64,000 nucleotides of DNA from Lacinutrix algicola (GTDB taxonomy: Bacteria > Bacteroidota > Bacteroidia > Flavobacteriales > Flavobacteriaceae): positions 1 through 64,000 of the forward strand of contig NZ_LIQH01000021.1 of the NCBI RefSeq assembly GCF_001418085.1, in the 5' to 3' direction. The position numbers and the translations under genes are program-made. This document shows, one piece after another, positions 57,280-64,000 of the stretch (positions are counted from its first letter, which is position 1; each line of letters begins with the position of its first letter). The notes beneath the pieces were generated by a model that did not search any database, had not been told where the DNA came from, and saw only the letters and a list, made by a program, of their open reading frames with translations.

Positions 57280-60200
57280 ATGAAAACAATATTAATAGTA
57301 GATGATACTTTTGAAAACCTATATTTACTAAGAGTTATACTTGAAGAAGTAGGCTATCTAATTGTAGAAGCTAAAGACGGTAAAGAAGGCTTAGAGAAAC
57401 TACATGAATACGATGTAGATCTAATTATATCAGATATTTTAATGCCAGTTATGGATGGTTATCTATTTTGTCAAGCTTGTAAAAAAGACGAACAATTTAA
57501 AAATATTCCTTTTGTTTTTTACACCTCTACATACACCGAAGCGCTAGATGAAGATTTTGCGTTAAAACTAGGAGCAGTTCAATTTTTAAGAAAACCAACA
57601 GATCAAAATAAAATACTATCTGTAATTAAAGATATTTTTGCTGATATTATACCAAAGGAGAAAGTTGCTAATAAAATAAAATTTACTGAAGAAGAAGTTT
57701 TAAAACTCTATAGTAAAAGATTGATTAGTAAGCTTGAACAAAAGAACTTAGATCTTGAAAGTGAGGTTTTAGAAAGAGAAAAAACACAGCGTTTATTAAT
57801 ACATAAAAATGAAATTCTAGATTTAATTGCAGTAAATACTCCTTTGCATGAAATCTTTGATCGTTTAATTTTAAACTATCAGTCTATTTATCCGGGGTAT
57901 TATGGCTCTATTAGTTTAATGGATCAAGATGGTCTACACCTTGTTTTAGAATCTTCACCATCACTACCAGAAGTGTATAGTTTGGCACTAAAACGAGTTG
58001 CTATAGGAGAAAAAGTGGGTTCATGCGGTACAGCTGCATTTACAGGAAAACCTGTTATTGTTTCAGATATAAGCACAGATCCTTTATGGGTAGATTATAA
58101 AGATATCGCGTTAGAGAGTGATTTAAAGTCTTGTTGGTCTATTCCATTTTTATCAAAAAATAAAACAGTTATAGGGACTTTCGCTATTTATAGTAAGTCT
58201 ATAAGTGCGCCTTCTTTAAGCGATATTCGCGAATTAAATTTTAGATTAAACTTAGTTAGCATAGCAATTGAGAAATCTAGGATTGTAGAAGAAATTAAAA
58301 AGAAAGACGAGTCTTATAAAGCATTAATAGATCAAGCAACAGATTCTATTATTACTTATTCCTTAGACGGAACAATACATAGTTTTAATAAAGCTGTGTA
58401 TGTTAATTTAGGATATACAGAGGAAGAATTTTTAAAACTAAATATTAACGATCTTAATCAAGGTAATTTTATTAAGAGTAAAGAAAATTATGAAAGTTTA
58501 TTAAAAGGAGATCCTATTCTTTTTTTTAGAAAGTTTAAGCGTAAAGATGGGTCTTTTATAGAGACAGAGGTGTCTTCAAGAATGCAAAAGGATGGGGAGG
58601 TCTTGTCTATTGCGCGAGATCTTACAGAGCGTAAAAATGCAGAATTTAAGCTTTTAGAAAGTGAGTATAATTTAAAGCAGGCTCAAATAATTGGAAATAT
58701 AGGGTCTTATTCTTTAGATTTAAACACTCAGATTTGGGAAAGTTCTATTGTGCTTAACAAGATGTTAGGTTTAGATAAAACGTCTGTGAAAACATTCGAA
58801 AGCTGGATGAATGTTGTTCATCCAGAGGAAAGAGAATCTGTTAAAAATCATTTTGAAGATTGTATTTTAAACAACAAGAAGTTTAATAGAGAGTACAGAG
58901 TTGTAAAAGTAGACGATAAAAAAGAAATTTGGGTCCATGGAATAGGTGAATTCGTTTTCGATAGCGATGCAAAACCAATAAAAGTAATTGGGACCATGCA
59001 GGATATTACCAACCGTAAGCATGCCGAAATAAAAATACAAGAAAGCGAATATAATTTAAGACAATCTCAATTAGTTGGTAATATAGGTTCTTATGTTATC
59101 GATTTAAACGAAATGACTTGGCAAGGATCTGCATTTTTATACAGCGTTTTTGGCATTAATAGAGATTATGCTAGAACAATGGAAGGTTGGACAGAGCTTA
59201 TTCATCCGGACCATAAAGAAGAAGTTTCTTATTATTTTGAATATTGCGTTATAAATAATAAGAAATTTAACAAAGAGTATAGGGTTTTAAAGCAGGGCTC
59301 TAAAGAAGAAGTTTGGGTGCATGGAATAGGTAAACTTATTTTTGATGATATAGGTAATCCTACAAAAATGATTGGTACGATTCAAGATATTACGCAACGT
59401 AAAAACATTGAATTAGATCTAAGAAAAGCAAATGAATTTTCTTCTAGTCTTCTAAATGGTATGCATGAAGGCTTAATTGCTATAAATTTAGAATCAGAAA
59501 TAATTAGTGTAAATCCTTCTTTTTGTAAAATGACAGGTTTTACTGAGAAAGAATTAATAGGTGTTAAGCGTCCGTTTCCATATTCTCCACCTGAATTGCA
59601 AAAAGAAAATGATGAAAATTATAAATTATTAAAAGAAAATAAAAATAAAAAGAATTACCAAAACACGTACATGCGAAAAAATGGGGAGCGTTTTCCTGTA
59701 CATGTTTTAATATCGAGTATTTATGATGTTAATGGTGTGAAAACAGCAAGTTTTAGCACGGTTCAAGATATTACGGAGCGTAAAAAGGCTGAAATAGATT
59801 TAAAGCTAGCTAAAGATTTTTCAGAAAATCTTATTCTAAATTTAAACGAAGGTTTATCAGTTGTAAATATGGAAGGCGTTCAAATAGAAGCAAATCCGGC
59901 GCTTTGTAAAATGTTGCGCTTTACAAAAGAAGAATTAGTAGGTCAAAAAGCTCCTTTTAATTATTGGCCGCCAGAAAAACGAGAAGAAATTGAAGAAACA
60001 TACACTAACATACTAAAAGGAGAATATAGTAAAGTAGAGTTAACTTTAATGCGTAAAAATGGAGAGCGTTTTCCTGTTTTAATGTCGGCTTCATTTGTTA
60101 AAAATAATGAAGGAGAAGTTATTGCTAATATTGCAACAATACAAGATATATCGCAGCGTAAACAAGCCGAAAAGAAATTACAAGAAAATGAGAGGTCGTT

Positions 60201-62907
60201 ATTAGAGGCTCAAAAAATAGCAAAAATAGGAAGTTATAGTTTAAATCTGAAAACAGAAAAAATAGAGGCTTCTACTGCTTTTAAAAATATCTTAGAATTG
60301 GAAGATAATGGAGATTTTTTCTTTCAATCTTGGGAGGAGATTATTCATCCAGATGATGCGCTTTTAGATAAAGAAATGTTTGGAAATAGCATTGAGACTG
60401 GAGAAGCATTTGATCTAGAATTTAGAGTAATAACTAAAAATAAAAAGCAATTAAAATGGATTCATGTATTAGGTCATATTATTCATTATGATAATGAGCC
60501 TGTTGAGTTTTTTGGTACAATTCAAGATGTTACTGAACGTAAACAATCAGAAATAAAAATTAAGGAAAGTGAAAAGTCGCTTTTGGAAGCGCAAAAAATA
60601 GCGAAAACAGGAAGTTTTAATTTAAGTTTAAAAAGTTTAATAGCTGAAACATCTATAACATTCAATGAAATTATAGGAGTAGAAAAAAACACTATAATAG
60701 ATTTTGGTATTTGGAAAGCAATTGTGTATCCAGAAGATAGGGCGGTTGTAAAAAAAATAGTTTTAGAATGTCAAGAGTATAATAAAAAGTTCGATTTAGA
60801 ATATAGAATCATAACTAAAGACACAAATGAGTTAAAATGGATTCATGGATTAGGGGAGATCATCTCTGTAAATGGTAAAGAGATAAGTTTCGTTGGTACC
60901 ATTCAGGATATAACAGCTCGTAAAAAAGCAGCAATAGACCTTAAGATAGCAAACGAATTTACCGAAAACCTTGTTATGTCTATGCAAGAAGGTTTGTTTA
61001 TGGTAGATTTAGAAGGTGAAATAATTAAAGTAAACGATTCATTATGTGAAATTCTTGGATATTCAGAAGAAGAGCTTATTGGTCAAGAATTACCGTATCC
61101 TTTTGCACAAGAAAAGGACTATGAAAATATGCTTAAAATTAAGGATGAGGTGGCAAAAGGAGATGCGCTATCTTTTCAGTTAGAGTTTATTAAAAAATCA
61201 GGGAATAAGTTTTTAGCCTCTTTTTTAACAGGAATAATTAAGAATGATGAAGGAGAAGTTGTAGCTATATTTGCAACAATTAAAGATGTTTCAGAAGAAG
61301 AGAAAATTAGGAAAGCTTTAGAAGATATTGCGATAAAGTCAAAGCAGAAAAAAGATGTTATTCTAGAATTAGCTAGTCTCATTGGTGAAGATTTCGATTC
61401 TTCTTTAAAGAAGATTGCAATAGAGTCTGCTAAAGCGTTAGATGCAGATTTGGTAACTATATGGGAGTATAGGAATGAGCAAACGGAACTAATGAGCAGG
61501 TTGTTTTATAACGCAACAGATAATTTGTTTAAGGCAAATGAATTAATGATAGTAAAAGATGATTTTCCAAACTATTTTAATGCATTTAAAAATAGAAATA
61601 GTATAAATATAAAAGATGTAAAATCTAATTCAATAACTAAAGATTTTGCTAAACAATTTTTTATTCCTAATAATATTTTTTCTAGAATAGATGTGTTAAT
61701 CCATGGTAGAAATAATTATTATGGTATTATAAGTTTTGAGAGTAAGTCAAACAATAGAGTTTTTAGTGTAGATGAAGAAAGTTTTGTTACTTCTATAGCT
61801 AGTATTGTTTCTTTAATGATAGAAAGTGCAGAGCGAAAAACTGCAGAAAATAAAATAGCAATTACTAATCAGAAACTAACAGAGGTAAATAAGGAACTAA
61901 ATACATTAAAGGAGCAATTAGAACAAGAAAATGTTTACCTGCGTAATGAGTTAGACTTAGTGTTTAATTATGAGGAAATGGTTTATGGAAGTGTAGAGTT
62001 TAGTAATGTTTTAACAGAGGTTGAGAAAGTTGCTCCAACAACTGCTACAGTGTTATTATTAGGTGAATCTGGTACAGGAAAAGAGTTGTTGGCAAGAGCT
62101 GTACATAATACGAGTTTACGTAATAATAAACCATTAATTAAAGTGAATTGTTCTGCAATACCTAGGGAGTTGATTGAGAGTGAGTTGTTTGGTCACAAAA
62201 AAGGATCTTTTACGGGAGCTGTCAGTGATAAAGTTGGGAAATTTGAATTAGCAAATGGAGGTACTTTGTTTTTAGATGAAATAGGAGAGTTGCCATTAGA
62301 TATGCAGCCAAAAATATTAAGGTTTTTACAAGAAGGTGAAATTGAGGTTGTTGGTGGTGTTACTGGATCAAAAAAATTAGATGTTAGAGTGATTGCAGCA
62401 ACTAATAGAGATTTAAAAGAAGAGATTAAGAAAAAACAATTTAGAGAAGACTTGTACTTTAGACTTAATGTTTTTCCAATAGAGGTTCCGCCTTTAAGAG
62501 ACAGAAAAGACGATGTTCCTTTATTAGTTGAGCATTTTGTAGATAAATTTAATAAGGCTTATGGAAAGAATATTAAGTTTATTACAGATGATGCCATGAG
62601 TAAGTTGAAAGCTTATAATTGGCCAGGTAATATAAGGGAATTAGAGAATTTGATAGAACGTGCCTCTATCTTGTCTAGTACGGAGACTTTAATTGTTCCC
62701 GGATTCGAATCTTCTACGCAAAAAGCAAAGCCAATTAATAGTAAAGATTTAACTCTAGATTCTGTTCAACGTAATCATATTATAATGGTTTTAGAAAAAT
62801 GTAATTGGAAAATTAGTGGGCCTAAAGGAGCCGCTATTGTGTTAAATTTAAAGCCTAGTACATTACGAGATAGAATGACTAAATTGAATATTTTAAAATC
62901 TAAATAA
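57280..62907 (+). CDS. Giant REC-GAF-PAS8-GAF sigma-54 activator
   Basis: 1875 residues. Receiver at 1-120 (D52 in ISDILMPVMDGY), GAF at about 178-330, eight PAS domains from about 340 to 1345 in paired repeats, a second GAF (1346-1520), a coiled coil, the AAA+ sigma-54 interaction domain (Walker A GESGTGKE near 1596, the loop GSFTGA near 1642, Walker B GTLFLDEIGE) and a Fis-type helix-turn-helix (LNLKPSTLRDRMTKL) at the end. It should activate RpoN-dependent promoters. The GAFTGA loop has Ser for Ala at position 2. It begins 7 bp after the receiver gene. The target may be the gene downstream. Confidence 0.93.
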   Translation: MKTILIVDDTFENLYLLRVILEEVGYLIVEAKDGKEGLEKLHEYDVDLIISDILMPVMDGYLFCQACKKDEQFKNIPFVFYTSTYTEALDEDFALKLGAVQFLRKPTDQNKILSVIKDIFADIIPKEKVANKIKFTEEEVLKLYSKRLISKLEQKNLDLESEVLEREKTQRLLIHKNEILDLIAVNTPLHEIFDRLILNYQSIYPGYYGSISLMDQDGLHLVLESSPSLPEVYSLALKRVAIGEKVGSCGTAAFTGKPVIVSDISTDPLWVDYKDIALESDLKSCWSIPFLSKNKTVIGTFAIYSKSISAPSLSDIRELNFRLNLVSIAIEKSRIVEEIKKKDESYKALIDQATDSIITYSLDGTIHSFNKAVYVNLGYTEEEFLKLNINDLNQGNFIKSKENYESLLKGDPILFFRKFKRKDGSFIETEVSSRMQKDGEVLSIARDLTERKNAEFKLLESEYNLKQAQIIGNIGSYSLDLNTQIWESSIVLNKMLGLDKTSVKTFESWMNVVHPEERESVKNHFEDCILNNKKFNREYRVVKVDDKKEIWVHGIGEFVFDSDAKPIKVIGTMQDITNRKHAEIKIQESEYNLRQSQLVGNIGSYVIDLNEMTWQGSAFLYSVFGINRDYARTMEGWTELIHPDHKEEVSYYFEYCVINNKKFNKEYRVLKQGSKEEVWVHGIGKLIFDDIGNPTKMIGTIQDITQRKNIELDLRKANEFSSSLLNGMHEGLIAINLESEIISVNPSFCKMTGFTEKELIGVKRPFPYSPPELQKENDENYKLLKENKNKKNYQNTYMRKNGERFPVHVLISSIYDVNGVKTASFSTVQDITERKKAEIDLKLAKDFSENLILNLNEGLSVVNMEGVQIEANPALCKMLRFTKEELVGQKAPFNYWPPEKREEIEETYTNILKGEYSKVELTLMRKNGERFPVLMSASFVKNNEGEVIANIATIQDISQRKQAEKKLQENERSLLEAQKIAKIGSYSLNLKTEKIEASTAFKNILELEDNGDFFFQSWEEIIHPDDALLDKEMFGNSIETGEAFDLEFRVITKNKKQLKWIHVLGHIIHYDNEPVEFFGTIQDVTERKQSEIKIKESEKSLLEAQKIAKTGSFNLSLKSLIAETSITFNEIIGVEKNTIIDFGIWKAIVYPEDRAVVKKIVLECQEYNKKFDLEYRIITKDTNELKWIHGLGEIISVNGKEISFVGTIQDITARKKAAIDLKIANEFTENLVMSMQEGLFMVDLEGEIIKVNDSLCEILGYSEEELIGQELPYPFAQEKDYENMLKIKDEVAKGDALSFQLEFIKKSGNKFLASFLTGIIKNDEGEVVAIFATIKDVSEEEKIRKALEDIAIKSKQKKDVILELASLIGEDFDSSLKKIAIESAKALDADLVTIWEYRNEQTELMSRLFYNATDNLFKANELMIVKDDFPNYFNAFKNRNSINIKDVKSNSITKDFAKQFFIPNNIFSRIDVLIHGRNNYYGIISFESKSNNRVFSVDEESFVTSIASIVSLMIESAERKTAENKIAITNQKLTEVNKELNTLKEQLEQENVYLRNELDLVFNYEEMVYGSVEFSNVLTEVEKVAPTTATVLLLGESGTGKELLARAVHNTSLRNNKPLIKVNCSAIPRELIESELFGHKKGSFTGAVSDKVGKFELANGGTLFLDEIGELPLDMQPKILRFLQEGEIEVVGGVTGSKKLDVRVIAATNRDLKEEIKKKQFREDLYFRLNVFPIEVPPLRDRKDDVPLLVEHFVDKFNKAYGKNIKFITDDAMSKLKAYNWPGNIRELENLIERASILSSTETLIVPGFESSTQKAKPINSKDLTLDSVQRNHIIMVLEKCNWKISGPKGAAIVLNLKPSTLRDRMTKLNILKSK

Positions 62908-63050
62908 AATAACGGAATACCGTTAGTTTCTGCTTTTCAACCTAAAATTAAGCGGTATAACGATATTTTTATAATTAGCAATAATTCACATTATAATCAT
63001 AAGCAACTAATATATAGGTGTTTATGATTTTTTTTGTTCTTAAATTAATT

Positions 63051-63067
63051 TTGGCATTCGTATTGGT
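63051..63067 (+). promoter_or_regulatory. Candidate sigma-54 promoter
   Basis: TTGGCATTCGTATTGGT resembles the -24/-12 consensus (TGGCAC-N5-TTGC) with correct GG to G spacing, but the -12 GC is GG. It follows a sigma-54 activator gene and precedes the secreted-protein gene by about 300 bp. Confidence 0.35.
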
Positions 63068-63080
63068 AGCTTTTTTATAA

Positions 63081-63102
63081 TACTATTGAAAATCAAGAGG
63101 TT
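63081..63102 (+). repeat. Left arm of a widely spaced inverted repeat
   Basis: It contains TACTATTGA and ATCAAGAGGTT, matching the complement of 63271-63290 with a 2-base insertion. The arms enclose 168 bp. Confidence 0.6.
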
Positions 63103-63270
63103 GTCGAGTAGTTTTTATTTGTGTATTTAATAAAATTATAGTGGAGCTGTAATTAAATAATATAAAATAATGCTGTTAGCTGTAAAGGTCTAGTTATTGT
63201 TAACCAATTCTTTTTAGAATTAATAGAGCGTTTTTTTTTTTTATATAAGAGTTTGATTGTTATTCCTATA

Positions 63271-63290
63271 AACCTCTTGATTCAATAGTA
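63271..63290 (-). repeat. Right arm of a widely spaced inverted repeat
   Basis: AACCTCTTGATTCAATAGTA is the complement of the left arm at 63081-63102, apart from two A residues. It ends 76 bp before the start of the secreted-protein gene. Confidence 0.6.
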
Positions 63291-63366
63291 AATGTCTTTT
63301 GTGGTTTTGTTTAGTGCAAGCCTTAAAGTCTTAATCAAAATCCAAAATAAACTAAACCTATTAATT

Positions 63367-64000
63367 ATGAAAAACTTAAAACCATCTTTAAAAACACTTC
63401 TACTAGCTGTCTTTGTTAGTTTTAGTTATTGTTCCTTTTCTCAAGTAGGCATTGGTACAACGTCTCCGGATCCTTCTTCTGTTTTAGATATTAGCTCAGA
63501 GACTCAGGGAATGTTGGCGCCAAGAATGACTACTGCTCAAAAACTAGCGATAGTCAACCCAGCAGATGGGCTGTTGGTTTATGATATAACTGAAAGTGCT
63601 TTTTATTTTTATAACTCAAGTAATTGGTTAATAATGCCTACGGAAAAACGTGACAATCACAAATTAATTAAATCTGCTGCAGATTTAAATGATGAGCTTG
63701 CAGCTGGAGGAGGAAGTGAGTATTTGTTAACTCCAAATACCTTATACGAGATTAATGGCTCAGTTACCTTGGCGCAGTCTATTAACTTAAATAATGCATA
63801 TATACTTGGGTACGATACTAATGAAGATATTTTGACAAAATCAGGAGGAACAATGTTTGTAGGGAATTCGGGAGGTAGTATAAAGGGTTTAACGCTAACA
63901 GCTCCAGGAGGGACTATTTTTAATTTAACGGGAACAACTACCGAAAACTTTGTTTTTAGAGATGCTGTAGTTGCAAATTCAATGTCAGTAGGTTCTGTGG
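63367..64000 (+). CDS. Secreted protein, 5' part only (runs off the window)
   Basis: An open frame from ATG 63367 to the window end, at least 211 residues, without a stop. It has a signal peptide ending YCSFSQ, then GIGTTSPDPSSVLDISS, GMLAPRMTTAQKLAI and PADGLLVYDITES, a pattern common at the start of large flavobacterial surface or extracellular proteins. The rest seen here looks like beta-rich repeats (SITLAQ-like and GGSIKGLTL). The C-terminus, where a type IX sorting domain would be expected, lies outside. Its function is not known. Confidence 0.8.
   Translation, partial: MKNLKPSLKTLLLAVFVSFSYCSFSQVGIGTTSPDPSSVLDISSETQGMLAPRMTTAQKLAIVNPADGLLVYDITESAFYFYNSSNWLIMPTEKRDNHKLIKSAADLNDELAAGGGSEYLLTPNTLYEINGSVTLAQSINLNNAYILGYDTNEDILTKSGGTMFVGNSGGSIKGLTLTAPGGTIFNLTGTTTENFVFRDAVVANSMSVGSV

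Larger units (their letters stand above)
62908..63366. other. 459 bp regulatory region before a secreted-protein gene
   Basis: No coding frame was recognised. It holds a TAACGG/CCGTTA hairpin (62910-62925) just after the activator gene, a sigma-54-like motif at 63051-63067, 20-base inverted repeats at 63081-63102 and 63271-63290, and a run of twelve T residues at 63231-63242. Confidence 0.55.

Overview
The window comes from a member of the Flavobacteriaceae (Bacteroidota), probably marine. The DNA is AT-rich. It carries a SusC/SusD pair, a type IX secretion sorting domain, TAnnTTTG-type promoter motifs, a succinylornithine-type carbamoyltransferase and several families of short palindromic intergenic repeats. 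No tRNA, rRNA or CRISPR array was seen.

Region 1 (26-12,891, all minus strand) is an arsenosugar biosynthesis cluster. In transcription order it holds an AhpD-like protein, the radical SAM enzyme ArsS, a DUF2064-type transferase, a SusC receptor broken by a one-base frameshift in an A7 tract, SusD, a sodium:solute symporter, a metallophosphoesterase with an altered active site, a rhodanese, a TIGR04282-type glycosyltransferase, a DM13 protein with a type IX sorting tail, a purine nucleoside phosphorylase and the arsenite methyltransferase ArsM. The likely logic is methylation of arsenic, adenosylation by ArsS, removal of adenine by the phosphorylase and glycosylation, with SusCD and the symporter moving a substrate. 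A guanine deaminase and a small unknown gene follow.

Region 2 (14,396-50,166) is mostly amino-acid and nitrogen metabolism. It contains ilvDBNCA behind an Ile/Val-rich leader peptide and a terminator hairpin, and an arginine operon (GNAT, argG, argC, proC, argD, argF', argB, argE, argH) behind one clear and one possible Arg-rich leader peptide. It also contains gltBD, a porin-glnK-amtB ammonium operon with a pair of palindromes upstream, and a leuACDB-ppc operon. Gaps inside the arginine operon are filled with palindromic repeats. Just after argH a small GIY-YIG nuclease gene sits between two directly repeated blocks of about 180 bp built from one repeat family.

Region 3 (50,315-62,907) is a sensory operon: a membrane protein with nine PAS domains and no kinase, a CHASE-PAS histidine kinase, a stand-alone receiver, and an 1875-residue REC-GAF-PAS8-GAF sigma-54 activator. 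It is followed by a 459 bp non-coding region with a sigma-54-like promoter, a T12 tract and widely spaced inverted repeats, then by the start of a secreted-protein gene that runs off the window.
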